A DNA stretch of 64,000 nt, taken from Paenibacillus rigui. GTDB lineage: Bacteria > Bacillota > Bacilli > Paenibacillales > NBRC-103111. The first letter of the stretch is position 1. The number at the start of each line of letters is the position of its first letter. The position numbers were made by a program, and so were the translations under genes. Below the pieces are notes generated by a model that saw only the letters and a program-made list of their open reading frames with translations, was not told the DNA's origin and did not search any database. This document shows, in pieces, positions 8,805-18,367 of this stretch. The stretch lies in contig NZ_NMQW01000008.1 in the NCBI RefSeq assembly GCF_002234615.1, positions 124,001 through 188,000 on the forward strand. The letters are read 5' to 3'.

Positions 8805-9542
8805 ATGGGGAATTATAAGCTGATCGCTTTGGATATGGACGGGACGTTCCTGACAGAGGACAAAGTCGTCTCCAGACAAAATCGCGAGGCTATTGAAGCG
8901 GCGGCCGCGGCAGGCGTGACGGTGATGTTTGCAACGGGCCGTGGGATTCAGAACGTGATGCCGTATGTCGAGGAGCTGGGCCTGCAATCTCCCATTGTTA
9001 CGGTCAATGGCAGTGAAGTATGGTCTGCCCCGGGCAAGCTGCACGACCGTTCCATTATGGATCCGGCTCTTGTCAGCAAGCTGCATGCCATTGCCTTGGA
9101 GCATGATACCTGGTACTGGGCGTATGCGGTCGGTCAAATCTACAATAAAGAGACGTGGACGGGGCCTATCGAGGAAAAGGAATGGCTGAAATTCGGTTAT
9201 TACTATGAAAATGCGGATGTGCTCCGGTTGATTCGCGAGAAGCTGGAGGGCTGGGATGCACTGGAGATTACCAATTCCCATCCTTTCAATATCGAGCTGA
9301 ATCCGAAGGGGGTTCACAAGGCGAGCGGCATCCGTCAAGTATGCGGACTGCTCGGTATCGATATGTCCCAAGTCATCGCGATGGGCGACAGCCTGAACGA
9401 CGTGTCCATGATCCGCGAGGCAGGACTTGGCGTAGCGATGGGCAATGCGCAGGAAGAGGTCAAGCAGCTCGCCGATGTGGTAACCGTGTCCAACGAGGAG
9501 CATGGCGTTGCCAAAATTATTGAGGCTTACGTTTTATCGTAA
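8805..9542 (+). CDS. Cof-type HAD-IIB family phosphatase
   Basis: A 245-residue cytosolic phosphatase of the Cof/YidA group, which dephosphorylates sugar phosphates, flavin or PLP-type metabolites. Motif I is LDMDGTFL (nucleophile Asp), motif II is FATGRG, and motif IV is MGDSLNDVSMI, followed by GVAMGNAQEEVKQLADVVT, which is characteristic of Cof proteins. ATG 8805 with AAGAGGG upstream was chosen; the frame stays open back to 8724 but those codons look non-coding. The next gene starts 21 nt after the stop. Substrate unknown. Confidence 0.88.
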   Translation: MGNYKLIALDMDGTFLTEDKVVSRQNREAIEAAAAAGVTVMFATGRGIQNVMPYVEELGLQSPIVTVNGSEVWSAPGKLHDRSIMDPALVSKLHAIALEHDTWYWAYAVGQIYNKETWTGPIEEKEWLKFGYYYENADVLRLIREKLEGWDALEITNSHPFNIELNPKGVHKASGIRQVCGLLGIDMSQVIAMGDSLNDVSMIREAGLGVAMGNAQEEVKQLADVVTVSNEEHGVAKIIEAYVLS

Positions 9543-9563
9543 GTCCTTCCGGGGAGGCTTTCC

Positions 9564-10055
9564 ATGACAATGCTGATCGCTGCATGGACCATCGTCATCG
9601 CCCTGTTTCTGGTCGGTATGGCGGGAGCGGTATACCCTGTACTGCCGGGGGCTATAGCGATATTCGCAGCCTATTTCGTCTACGGCTGGATGGTCAGCTT
9701 TGAGCCGTTCGGCGTTTGGTTCTGGCTGATTCAATCCACGATTCTGATCGTGCTTCTGGTAGCTGACTACCTGGTCAGTGCGCTTGGCGTGAAAAAGTTC
9801 GGGGGGACCCGGGCATCGGTCATCGGCAGTACGGTCGGTCTGCTGCTCGGTCCGTTCGTGATTCCGGTTGTAGGGCTGATCGCCGGCCCCTTCCTGGGTG
9901 CGGTCATTGGGGAATTGCTAGTAGGGACGGAGTTCAAACAATCGCTTAGAGCCGGTCTTGGGGCGCTTGTCGGCTTTTTCTCCGGACTTGTCGTGAAAGT
10001 TATTTTACAGCTGCTGATGATCATCCTTTTTGTCATATGGGTGCTCCGTTATTAG
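9564..10055 (+). CDS. DUF456 family membrane protein
   Basis: A 163-residue protein that is almost entirely hydrophobic, with about four to five helices. The Gly-rich central pattern (KKFGGTRASVIGSTVGLLLG, then PVVGLIAGPFLGAVIGELLVG) is what I recognise as DUF456. The function of that family is not known. It follows the Cof phosphatase closely with GGGGAGG before its ATG, and is followed 37 nt later by the flippase gene, so the three may form one unit. Confidence 0.75.
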   Translation: MTMLIAAWTIVIALFLVGMAGAVYPVLPGAIAIFAAYFVYGWMVSFEPFGVWFWLIQSTILIVLLVADYLVSALGVKKFGGTRASVIGSTVGLLLGPFVIPVVGLIAGPFLGAVIGELLVGTEFKQSLRAGLGALVGFFSGLVVKVILQLLMIILFVIWVLRY

Positions 10056-10092
10056 CTTATCGTCTATATTGGGCAGGGAGAAGGTTTAAGTT

Positions 10093-11757
10093 TTGGCTAA
10101 GGATTCATTGGTAAAAGGCACGTTAATCTTAACATTAGCGGCTCTCGTAGCGCGGGCTCTGGGCGTTGTGCAGCGGATTCCGCTTATTCTGCTGCTGGGC
10201 GAGCTGGGGATGGCCGCTTACGGGATTGCATTTAATCTGTACTCCATGCTTTTGGTTGTCGCCACAGCCGGGATTCCAAGCGCTCTCAGCAAAATGATAT
10301 CCGAGCGGACGGCGCTCGGCCTCCATGCGGAAGCCAGCCGGGTATACCGTGCTGCGCTATGGTTTGCCGCGGCGGCGGGACTCGTCATGGCCATCTTTTT
10401 ATATGCGGTGGCGCCTTATTATTCGGACCGGATTTTGAATCCGCAGGCTGTGCTGCCGATCCGGGCCTTGGCTCCGGCGCTGCTGCTTTTTCCGCTCATT
10501 GCCATCATGCGGGGCTATTTTCAGGGACGCCGGATGATGATGCCGAACGGGCTGTCGCAAATTATCGAGCAAATTTTTCGCGTCGTGACCTCTGTCGGCT
10601 TGGCTTATATGCTGCTCGGACATAGTATGGAGTGGGCTGTTGCCGGGGCGTCCTTCGGCGGGGTTATCGGCAGTATTGCCGCGGCGGCTGTCATGGTGTA
10701 CTATGCAGCTCGTCTGCGCCGAAGCGATAAGGCAGAACTTCGGACGGGGGCCGGACCGGGTTCAACGAGCCGGCTGTCCTTCAAAACCATTTACGGGCAG
10801 CTGTTCAAGCTGTCTATTCCGATCGTCATTTTCTCACTGACCGTCACGCTGATTTATACGATCGATTCGTCCATCGTGACGCTGCTGCTGAAGGATCAGG
10901 TAGGGGAGACGAGCGCGAGGGAAATTCTCGGTATTCTCGTAGGGCGGGCCCAGTCGCTGGCCGGGATTCCGATTATTTTGGCCGTAGCGCTCAGCCAGTC
11001 GGTTGTGCCGATTATTTCTGCCGCTTACTCGCAAAAGGATATGAAGCAGGTATCCGAGCAGACCGGCAAGGTGCTTCAGCTTTCGATCTTGTCGGGTCTG
11101 CCTATGGTGCTGGTCATTTGTCTTGCTGCCGGTCCGATCAATGCCTTTATATTCGGCAATCCGACGGGCTCGGCAATCGTAGATACGTATTCGGCACCGA
11201 TCATTATTGTGCTGACCCTAAGCGCCCTGTTCCAGATCGTCATGCAAACGTCGGGTGCCGTGCTGATGGGAATGGGAAAAATGCGTGCGCTCATGGTGCA
11301 TGTGGCTGCGGGGATTGCAGTCAAGCTTGTCGGCAGCTACGCGCTTGCGCCGTTCATGGGGATTTACGGAATTATCGCGGCGACCTGTCTGTGCTTTGTC
11401 GTGATGACCGTGCTGAACCTGCAGGTGCTGCGTAAAGAAGTCGCATTCCGTGTGCTGGGAGCGCCCCGCTGGATCGGATTAACGGTGACGACGCTAATTA
11501 TCGTCGTGGTCGGGATAGGACTCGACCTGTTCGTGCAACGCTTCGTTGTGCCGTTCGGAAGCTCTCGCTGGGATGCCGCACTGCAAACGGTGATCCTATG
11601 CGGAGTGACCGGTGCCGCTTATCCGGTCCTGCTGATGCTCACACGCACATTGAAAGGGTCGGATTTGCAGCAGATGCCGGGCCCGATTCAAAAGCTCATT
11701 CGTCGTGTCGCGCCGAAGCTGTTAAGCGGAGGCAGGGGAACAGGGAGCGGTGCTTAG
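10093..11757 (+). CDS. MATE-like polysaccharide/lipid II flippase (SpoVB/YtgP/MurJ type)
   Basis: A 554-residue integral membrane protein with about 14 helices of the MOP superfamily. The N-terminal KGTLILTLAALVARALGVVQRIPL and the later GIPIILAVALSQSVVPIISAAY motif are those of the SpoVB/YtgP group, whose members move lipid-linked cell-wall or spore-cortex precursors across the membrane. Start is TTG 10093 with AAGG 11 nt upstream. YtgP (a vegetative MurJ in Bacillus) and SpoVB are similar in length, and sequence inspection alone does not separate them. A terminator follows. Confidence 0.85.
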   Translation: MAKDSLVKGTLILTLAALVARALGVVQRIPLILLLGELGMAAYGIAFNLYSMLLVVATAGIPSALSKMISERTALGLHAEASRVYRAALWFAAAAGLVMAIFLYAVAPYYSDRILNPQAVLPIRALAPALLLFPLIAIMRGYFQGRRMMMPNGLSQIIEQIFRVVTSVGLAYMLLGHSMEWAVAGASFGGVIGSIAAAAVMVYYAARLRRSDKAELRTGAGPGSTSRLSFKTIYGQLFKLSIPIVIFSLTVTLIYTIDSSIVTLLLKDQVGETSAREILGILVGRAQSLAGIPIILAVALSQSVVPIISAAYSQKDMKQVSEQTGKVLQLSILSGLPMVLVICLAAGPINAFIFGNPTGSAIVDTYSAPIIIVLTLSALFQIVMQTSGAVLMGMGKMRALMVHVAAGIAVKLVGSYALAPFMGIYGIIAATCLCFVVMTVLNLQVLRKEVAFRVLGAPRWIGLTVTTLIIVVVGIGLDLFVQRFVVPFGSSRWDAALQTVILCGVTGAAYPVLLMLTRTLKGSDLQQMPGPIQKLIRRVAPKLLSGGRGTGSGA

Positions 11758-11791
11758 TCAGCTCAGCGGTATCAAACCAAGGGATGAAGCA

Positions 11792-11834
11792 AGACTCAGA
11801 CTTCAATTCGTTGAAGCCTTCTGGGTCTTTTTGC
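11792..11834 (+). terminator. Terminator after the flippase gene
   Basis: AGACTCAGA-CTTCAA, loop TTCG, TTGAAG-CCTTCTGGGTCT, then TTTTT. A long stem with a stable tetraloop. Confidence 0.85.
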
Positions 11835-12036
11835 TTGCCAAGCCCGACTCTCACGCCCTTGGCCCTCACCGAACGTAAATGGCAGCTATAAGGAGGCTAC
11901 TCGGCTTCGCAGGTTTTGTATAATTTCCCTGCGCTCATGTCACCCTATGGAATTGCAACGAATAGAAAATCATGATACGGTTAAATGACTGACTAAACCG
12001 ATTGCTATAAAATGAATTGTATATGGAGGAAATCCC

Positions 12037-12972
12037 ATGACCCAAATCGCCAAAAGCTTAACCGAGCTTATCGGAAACACGCCGCTGCTGGAGCTGTCTA
12101 ATTATAATAAAAGTAACCAGCTCGACGCCCGGCTGATCGCCAAGCTCGAATTTTTCAATCCGACAGGAAGTGTAAAGGACCGGATCGGCTATGCGATGAT
12201 TAAAGCCGCGGAAGAGCAAGGCCAGCTCCATGAAGGCTCTGTTATCATTGAGCCGACCAGCGGGAATACGGGTATTGGCCTGGCCTTTGCCGCCGCTTCG
12301 ATGGGCTACCGTCTCATCATCACCTTGCCGGACACGTTCAGTATGGAGCGGCAAAAAATGATGAGAGCTCTGGGGGCCGAGCTCGTCTTAACCCCGGGCA
12401 AGGAAGGAATGGCAGGCGCCATTCGCAAGGCGGAGCAGCTTGCAGCGGAAATACCGAACTCGTTCGTTCCGCAGCAGTTCAGCAACCCGGCGAATCCGGA
12501 CATTCACCGGAGAACGACAGCCGAGGAAATATGGCGGGATACGGATGGCCAGGTCGATCTATTCGTTGCAGGTGTCGGCAGCGGCGGCACGATTACTGGG
12601 GTAGGCGAGGTGCTGAAGGCGTACAACCCGTCTGTTCGCATTGTCGCTGTGGAGCCTCATGATTCCCCAGTCCTTTCCGGTGGCAGGCCGGGTGCCCATA
12701 AAATTCAGGGGATCGGGGCCGGTTTCGTCCCTGATATTTTTGACAAAGACGTCGTAGACGAGATTATGAAAGTGAAAAATGACGACGCGATTCAGACTGC
12801 ACGCACCTTGGCGAGAAGCGAAGGGCTGCTGGTCGGCATCTCCTCGGGGGCGGCGGCGTATGCTGCGACGGAACTGGCCAAACGCCCGGAGAACAAGGGC
12901 AAAACAATTGTCGTGCTGCTGCCGGATACCGGCGAACGCTATTTATCGACAGGCTTGTTCCAGGAGGATTAA
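12037..12972 (+). CDS. cysK: Cysteine synthase (O-acetylserine sulfhydrylase)
   Basis: A 311-residue PLP enzyme that forms cysteine from O-acetylserine and sulfide in the cytosol. The PLP-binding Lys is in [10 protein letters not shown], the substrate loop is PTSGNTGIG, and the phosphate-binding Gly-rich loop is [10 protein letters not shown]. Length and the C-terminal [13 protein letters not shown] match CysK. ATG 12037 has ATGGAGGAAA upstream. A clear CymR or T-box element was not found in the 279-nt upstream gap. It is monocistronic with its own terminator. Confidence 0.92.
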   Translation: MTQIAKSLTELIGNTPLLELSNYNKSNQLDARLIAKLEFFNPTGSVKDRIGYAMIKAAEEQGQLHEGSVIIEPTSGNTGIGLAFAAASMGYRLIITLPDTFSMERQKMMRALGAELVLTPGKEGMAGAIRKAEQLAAEIPNSFVPQQFSNPANPDIHRRTTAEEIWRDTDGQVDLFVAGVGSGGTITGVGEVLKAYNPSVRIVAVEPHDSPVLSGGRPGAHKIQGIGAGFVPDIFDKDVVDEIMKVKNDDAIQTARTLARSEGLLVGISSGAAAYAATELAKRPENKGKTIVVLLPDTGERYLSTGLFQED

Positions 12973-13015
12973 CCTGAGCTTAAACCGGATCCGGCAAGGA
13001 TTCGGACATAACGAT

Positions 13016-13066
13016 AGCCTCTATCCGCCCGCTTTGCAGGAAGCCGGGGAGATAGAGGCTGTTTTT
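13016..13066 (+). terminator. Terminator of cysK
   Basis: AGCCTCTATC pairs with GATAGAGGCT, with an inner GCCCG/CGGG pair, followed by GTTTTT. Confidence 0.88.
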
Positions 13067-13215
13067 CGTTAGAGTGTATAGCCGAGCTGGAGCTTAACAG
13101 CTTATGCTCCCGCACCTTGGCCTATACCAGTGTATCTCATACTCACAGCTCTCCGGTCACTGCGGAACTGCTTGTCGCCTCACAGCCATGCACCTCCATA
13201 GCCGTTGACACCGGC

Positions 13216-14538
13216 TTACTCTATGAAATCCCCTGCAAGCACAGCGAGCTCGATTTTATTGAGCCCAAAGCAGTACTCATGCGTCATTTCGAAGGAAAAA
13301 GGAGGCTCCACGGTTGTGATCCAGCGGAGGCAATCCGCCGACCTGCACCAGTCGCCCGGCTCCGGGGCTTCAACGGGCCGATCCTTCCACGCGCCCTCCA
13401 AGCGCGGGCTGTACAATGGAGCGGCGCCGGGACGCAGGCTGCAGCCGTCCAGCCATTCCTTCAGCTGCCCCCGCGGAACCGGAGGGCCTTGGCGGACCGC
13501 TGCGAACAGGTGCGGCCAATAATCGGAACGGGAGCCGGAATGGCGGGTCCGGCCGGCGAATTGCAGCACGCCCTGCTGCACTGCCGGAATGCCGAACAGG
13601 AGGGCATACAGCTTTTTGCCGAATTCAATCCGTTCGTGCAATTGGGTGAAATCCTCCAGAATGAGCCCTGCCAGCCGCTGCTGGCCGTGGTCGTCGTCGT
13701 AAGGAAACACCACCTGGTTCAGCTGAAGCAGCGACTGGGCGTAGAAGAACAGAGTGTCCAAGACGGTTTTGCGGTACACGGGGTGCTGCACGATTCGCTC
13801 CTCAATATAGTTCTGCTCATTGACGATGAGGGCTATAGTCAGCAAAGCGCTGTCACGGCGTTCCCAGAACAGCTCCCATACCGGCTGCATAAATACCGAA
13901 ATGTGCAGAGGTCTCAGCAGGTGGAACAACGGACGACGGGCCCGCAGACTTGCCTCGTACAATAGCAGCTGGGGATAAGCATCCTGGAAAATCAACGCGT
14001 TGGCCCGCTCAAGAAACGCAAACACATGCTCCTGCTGCCGGCTGTTCAGCAAGTAGGGGAGAAGCTCGCCCTTCAGATCCGTCATGCACCAGCCCCCGTT
14101 GCGCGATACCATGTGGGCGAGCAGCGCCCAGTGAAGCTCAGGCAGCCGCTGGAACAGCTCCCAATAGGCTTGGGTCCGGGTCACGTTATTCCGGTTCCGC
14201 TGCGCCGTTTCCTCGCGAATCTGCTGAACAAGCGGCCTCTCCCCCGCGGTGTAACCCGCTTTCATCTCCAGCGTTGTATCATACTCAGGTTTGTCGGTGA
14301 TGCCCTGACCGCTGCCTAAGAGAGGCGGGGGGGTAAGCGCAAGAGCAGCCCTGAGTCTGGTATCCAGAAGGCTGAAATGCTCCTTGCGGATCCGGATTCC
14401 TGTCATGTGGTCCAGCTGTTGGCTTTCGTACCAAAGCGTACCGGCTTTCCCCTTCACCCATTGTCCGATCTCCTGCGGCACGTCAGTCAGTTTATGCAGT
14501 AAATCCCAAGCGTTCCAGCGCGTTTTTCCATGGGTCAT
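13216..14538 (-). CDS. DUF2515 family protein (YppC-like)
   Basis: A 440-residue soluble-looking protein rich in Trp, Gln and Arg, without a signal peptide or membrane helix. Segments such as NRNNVTRTQAYWELF, HWALLAHMVSRNGGW and the C-terminal GIPAVQQGVLQFAGRTRHSGSRSDYWPHLF are the hallmarks of DUF2515 (Bacillus YppC). The biochemical role is unknown. It stands alone on the minus strand between cysK and a lipoprotein gene and converges on cysK. The start ATG 14538 follows GGAGCGGCGG on the minus strand. Confidence 0.72.
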   Translation of the reverse strand: MTHGKTRWNAWDLLHKLTDVPQEIGQWVKGKAGTLWYESQQLDHMTGIRIRKEHFSLLDTRLRAALALTPPPLLGSGQGITDKPEYDTTLEMKAGYTAGERPLVQQIREETAQRNRNNVTRTQAYWELFQRLPELHWALLAHMVSRNGGWCMTDLKGELLPYLLNSRQQEHVFAFLERANALIFQDAYPQLLLYEASLRARRPLFHLLRPLHISVFMQPVWELFWERRDSALLTIALIVNEQNYIEERIVQHPVYRKTVLDTLFFYAQSLLQLNQVVFPYDDDHGQQRLAGLILEDFTQLHERIEFGKKLYALLFGIPAVQQGVLQFAGRTRHSGSRSDYWPHLFAAVRQGPPVPRGQLKEWLDGCSLRPGAAPLYSPRLEGAWKDRPVEAPEPGDWCRSADCLRWITTVEPPFSFEMTHEYCFGLNKIELAVLAGDFIE

Positions 14539-14716
14539 CTGTCCGCCGCTCCTTTTCCGTGCAAGCTAAGTTCATCGAAAAAATTCCAAATAAAGGACTT
14601 TTGTTAAACCTTGTCGAATGAATTATATGTACAAAATGGAGACGTTTTTCCAATTTGTGCGTATATACTTAAGCGGGAATCTCTTGCGCAATTATTATGT
14701 ATGGTGGAGGTAAGGC

Positions 14717-16297
14717 ATGAAGAACAAGATGAACTACAAATGGCTTTCTATTTTTCTGGTCGTAATGCTGGTCGTTCTGGCGGGCTGTCAATCCGTAAGC
14801 GGATTGGATTTGAACAAAGTGATCCAAAACGGAGCAAGCATCAAGTCACTGCAGGGCTCCCAAACGCTGACATTGGAGGTAATTCGCAATACAGCGGTGA
14901 CACCAAGTGCGGATGAGCAGCGCATGCTGGATCTGTTCTCCAATGTAAAAGTCAAGCTGACGGATATCAAGCAGCAGGATCTTACCCATCTTTCGGTTAA
15001 AGGCTCGTTTGAATATGCCAAAGGTCAAATTCCGTTTCAGGTTACGGTAAGCGATCAGGATTACACGTTCCAGATTGAAGGAGCGAAGAAACCGATTGTT
15101 TTACATAACAGCCCTGCGGGGATGGAGCAGCTGAAGGAAACGTTATCCAAGGAGCTGCAGGAAGAACTGAAGCAGCTGTATACCAAATCGGCTGAGCTGA
15201 CGCCAGCTATGATTGCTTATTTGAGCGGCAACGCACCGAATCCCGCAAATATCAGCGTATCGGATGCCAAAGAATACATTCGCACCGAGGGCCTGAATAT
15301 GAAAAAGGTTCATGTTGAGATCAACGGCAGCGAGCTTCTGGGCTTGTTTAAAAGCTTTGCAACCAACCTGGTGGCCGATGAAAAAGGAATGAAGGACATT
15401 CTTGGCCAGCTGTATGATGTTGTAGCGCCTCTTATGAAAGCAGCAATGAAGGAAAACAGCAAAAACGGTGACAATCCGATGGATGAAATGATCACACCTT
15501 ATTTGAATAACAAGACGCTGGCGGTGGAGTTCGCTTTCACTTTCCTGAATTCGAACCTGAAAAAGATGCTGGCCGACTATGATTCCTATGTAGCTAAAGC
15601 TACTAGCAATGAAGAGCTGAAGAAGCTGCTAAGCGATCAGCAGGTGTTAAAGCTGGATATGTACGTGGATTCCAACCTGATGCCCCGCAAACAGAATATG
15701 GAACTGACGCTTACCGGTCTGGATGATAAGAGCGTGGTCCAAGGAATCAAATTGACGTCAACAAGTGAAACCTGGGATTTGAACCAGCCGGTGAAAGCCG
15801 ATGTCATTGATACCAGCGCAGGTGTACTGGAGTTGGATTCGAAGTCGATGTTCAAGCCTGGCAAAATTTTGGCGGGCATCGATACGAAATCGCAATTATA
15901 CCAATTAATAAAAAATGATCTTCAGTTGACCAAAAAAAATATCAGCATGATCGTAGATAATAACAGCAGCAGCTTCCAGACGTCCTCCAAGCCTTATAAT
16001 TCGAATGGAACCATCATGGTTCCGGCCCGTTTTGTAGTGGAGCAGTTGGATGCAGATGTGGCCTGGGACCAAGCGACGCAGCAGGTGACGATTACCGACT
16101 GGGTAAGCGGAGCCGTTATTAAGCTGAACATCGGCAGCAAGCAGGCTTCCGTCAACGGCATGATCAAGCCGCTGGAAACCGAAGCGGAGCTCACGGACGG
16201 TTCGACCTTCGTTCCCGTTCGCTTCATTGCAGAGAGCATGGGAGCACGTGTGAGCTGGGACCAAGAGCAGCAAATGGTTACGATCACTAGAGATTAG
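14717..16297 (+). CDS. Lipoprotein with C-terminal copper-amine-oxidase-N (stalk) domain
   Basis: A 526-residue lipoprotein: signal peptide with lipobox LAGC near residue 23, then a long middle region of unknown fold (about 40-400), then a C-terminal domain with two repeats, VPARFVVEQLDADVAWD and VPVRFIAESMGARVSWD, each followed by VTIT. That pattern is the copper amine oxidase N-terminal-like domain, common in Paenibacillus envelope proteins, where it is thought to bind cell-wall or surface components rather than copper. Start ATG 14717 has TGGAGG upstream. No enzymatic motif seen. Confidence 0.8.
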   Translation: MKNKMNYKWLSIFLVVMLVVLAGCQSVSGLDLNKVIQNGASIKSLQGSQTLTLEVIRNTAVTPSADEQRMLDLFSNVKVKLTDIKQQDLTHLSVKGSFEYAKGQIPFQVTVSDQDYTFQIEGAKKPIVLHNSPAGMEQLKETLSKELQEELKQLYTKSAELTPAMIAYLSGNAPNPANISVSDAKEYIRTEGLNMKKVHVEINGSELLGLFKSFATNLVADEKGMKDILGQLYDVVAPLMKAAMKENSKNGDNPMDEMITPYLNNKTLAVEFAFTFLNSNLKKMLADYDSYVAKATSNEELKKLLSDQQVLKLDMYVDSNLMPRKQNMELTLTGLDDKSVVQGIKLTSTSETWDLNQPVKADVIDTSAGVLELDSKSMFKPGKILAGIDTKSQLYQLIKNDLQLTKKNISMIVDNNSSSFQTSSKPYNSNGTIMVPARFVVEQLDADVAWDQATQQVTITDWVSGAVIKLNIGSKQASVNGMIKPLETEAELTDGSTFVPVRFIAESMGARVSWDQEQQMVTITRD

Positions 16298-16350
16298 CGT
16301 TTCCAGCTGTACCGCAGCTCATGCTCTGGTGCGACAAGAAAAAATACAAA

Positions 16351-16389
16351 CGAAAAAAAGCCTGATTCCGCCGGATCAGGCTTTTTTCG
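16351..16389. terminator. Bidirectional terminator
   Basis: CGAAAAAAAGCCTGATTCCG with a perfect complementary right arm and T-runs on both strands. It can stop the lipoprotein gene (+) and the RHH/SPFH unit (-). Confidence 0.88.
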
Positions 16390-16474
16390 TTTGGCTTCCG
16401 ATTTAATGCGCCCCATCGCACGCCCCTTGCAGTTAATGCGATTTTAGGGAGCGAGCGTGCTTGCTTCGCAGCCC

Positions 16475-16669
16475 TCACGACTCCTCCTTTCCTTCTTCAG
16501 AAGAGGCAGGGGGACGGGGGCCGGGGAGTCGGCCGGAACGTAACGCCGCTTCCCGGAGCAAATATTCGATATGACCGTTCACGCTTCGGAATTCATCATT
16601 GGCCCATCGCTCCAGCAGCTCGTAAAGCTTGGGGTCGAGGCGCAGGGCAAAATTTTTCTTGGGTGCCAT
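16475..16669 (-). CDS. Small ribbon-helix-helix (Arc-like) protein
   Basis: A 64-residue protein. Residues 4-50 (KNFALRLDPKLYELLERWANDEFRSVNGHIEYLLREAA) have the alternating strand, helix and helix pattern of Arc/MetJ DNA-binding proteins, followed by a Pro- and Glu-rich tail. It starts 25 nt after the SPFH gene on the same strand, so the two are almost certainly co-transcribed. It may regulate the pair, or help in some membrane function of the SPFH protein. A toxin partner is not evident. Confidence 0.75.
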   Translation of the reverse strand: MAPKKNFALRLDPKLYELLERWANDEFRSVNGHIEYLLREAALRSGRLPGPRPPASSEEGKEES

Positions 16670-16694
16670 GCTTTAGGCGCTCTTTCGGTCCGGC

Positions 16695-17537
16695 CTAGTA
16701 CAAACTGCCGGTGTTGATAACAGGATTAGCGGAACGATCCGATACGATGGCAACGAGCAAATTGTTGATCATGGCAGCCTTGCGCTCTTCGTCCAGCTCG
16801 ACGACGCCTTCCTGCTGAAGCTGGGCGATAGCCAGCTGGACCATGCCCACCGCACCCTCGACGATCATGGAGCGCGCCGAAATAATAGCGGCGGCCTGCT
16901 GCCGCTGCAGCATGGCGCTGGCAATCTCGGTAGAGTAGGCCAGATGCGTCAGACGTGCCTCCAGCACCTCTACGCCTGCGACGGACAATCTCTCCTGCAG
17001 CTCGTTGCTCAGCTCGGTGGCGATTTCTTCCGAATTGCCGCGAAGCGAATAGCCTTTGTCTCCGAACACATCATATGGATATTTATTGGCTACATGCCGC
17101 AATGCGGTTTCGCTTTGAATTTCAACGAACTGCTCGTATTTATCGACATCGAACATGGCTTTGGCCGAATCGACGACACGGAACACGACCACGGCTGCAA
17201 TTTCAATAGGATTCCCTTCGATATCGTTGACCTTCAACTTCACGCTGTTAAAGTTACGTACTTTCAGGGATACCTGCTTGCGGATCGAGAAGGGCACTGT
17301 AATCCACAGACCGCTTTCCCGCAGGGTACCGACGTAGCTTCCGAAGAAGGTGACGATCATCGCCTGATTCGGCTGTACCACGACAAGTCCGGATAACAGG
17401 ATGACGGCTATGAGCAGGGCAGGCGCACCAAGAGCAAAAATTTCTTGAACCAGCATCGTAATTCCAAAGGCACCTAATGCCAGGACAACCAATAAACCGA
17501 CGAAACCGTTCATGACCCATGCTTTTTGTTCTTTCAT
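16695..17537 (-). CDS. SPFH/Band 7 domain membrane protein
   Basis: A 280-residue protein: two adjacent N-terminal hydrophobic segments (residues 10-55), then a prohibitin/stomatin (SPFH) domain with [32 protein letters not shown], and the helical [30 protein letters not shown] region. Such proteins scaffold membrane microdomains. Start ATG 17537 is chosen because GAGGAG lies 9 nt upstream on the minus strand; a TTG three codons earlier is too close to it. It is first of two genes with the RHH protein. Confidence 0.85.
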   Translation of the reverse strand: MKEQKAWVMNGFVGLLVVLALGAFGITMLVQEIFALGAPALLIAVILLSGLVVVQPNQAMIVTFFGSYVGTLRESGLWITVPFSIRKQVSLKVRNFNSVKLKVNDIEGNPIEIAAVVVFRVVDSAKAMFDVDKYEQFVEIQSETALRHVANKYPYDVFGDKGYSLRGNSEEIATELSNELQERLSVAGVEVLEARLTHLAYSTEIASAMLQRQQAAAIISARSMIVEGAVGMVQLAIAQLQQEGVVELDEERKAAMINNLLVAIVSDRSANPVINTGSLY

Positions 17538-17768
17538 TTGCAACACTCCTCAGCTAGATGATGAATTAAATATTGATTTGATATTTTTATGATATCACTT
17601 TTTCTATTAATTGTAAAATGGGTTTTGTTGCCTTATGCAGCAGAAGTTATAAGACGGTTCGGAAAGCGGGCGTTCCTGACGTTGACATTCGCTTAACGAG
17701 CGTGCTATAAGTGGTTAAAGAGTATTTTGCAATTCCATTTATTTAGCCTAAAGGCGGTGCATATACGT

Positions 17769-18113
17769 ATGGAACAAGTCAAAACAGAGCAAGTCTTTGA
17801 ATCGCATATTGCTGATGCCAAGCCGACGATAGCCGTATTTAAAACGACCTGGTGCAAGGATTGCCATTTTATCGATCCGTTTATGCCGGAAGTGGTGGAG
17901 GCCTACAAGGATAGGCTGAACTTTATTCAGCTTGACCGGGACGAGGTGCCGGATCTGTGCGAGAAGCTTAACATCCTGGGTATCCCGAGCTTTATTGCAT
18001 TCCAGAACGGGCAGGAGCTGGTCCGTTTCGTCAGCAAGCTGCGCAAAACAAGAGATGAAATCGAACAATTTCTGGATCGTGCCCTGGAAGTTTCCAGTGC
18101 CTTGAACAAGTAA
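17769..18113 (+). CDS. Thioredoxin-like protein (YtpP type)
   Basis: A 114-residue thioredoxin fold protein with active site CKDC (Cys29, Cys32) in FKTTWCKDCHFIDP, and the cis-Pro loop GIPSFIAF. The active site differs from the CGPC of the classical TrxA at 42327. A short length with KDC fits the Bacillus YtpP group, whose partner is not settled. ATG 17769 has AAAGGCGG upstream; the frame is open further up to 17727 but without support. Single gene with a strong terminator. Confidence 0.82.
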   Translation: MEQVKTEQVFESHIADAKPTIAVFKTTWCKDCHFIDPFMPEVVEAYKDRLNFIQLDRDEVPDLCEKLNILGIPSFIAFQNGQELVRFVSKLRKTRDEIEQFLDRALEVSSALNK

Positions 18114-18132
18114 CACAAACGAACCGAATCGA

Positions 18133-18196
18133 AGTCCGTTTTGATCGGCAGCGTCCCTAAGGAATGGGAAAGCCGTCACAAAACGGGCTTTTTTCT
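18133..18196 (+). terminator. Terminator after the thioredoxin-like gene
   Basis: AGTCCGTTTTG pairs with CAAAACGGGCT, with an inner CGGC/GCCG pair, followed by TTTTTT. Confidence 0.82.
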
Positions 18197-18367
18197 TTCA
18201 ATGGTTTGTAACAATTCCGCATGGATTTGGTTTGGGTTTATGGCTATAATGAAACAAGAACGACTCGGCTGACCGCAAGTATGCCGGAATCCCCGACACG
18301 ACACGATGACAGGGAATCCGGTTGCCTGGATTCGGCTGATTCTTAGAAAAGTAGGTGATGGCATCTC

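Noticed and set aside
11758..12036. T-box or S-box leader before cysK
   Set aside because: No T-box AGGGUGGNACCGCG or S-box core was found; only the flippase terminator.
13117..13965. 282-codon plus-strand frame opposite the DUF2515 gene
   Set aside because: It is the antisense of a gene with a recognised family; its protein is low complexity and matches nothing.
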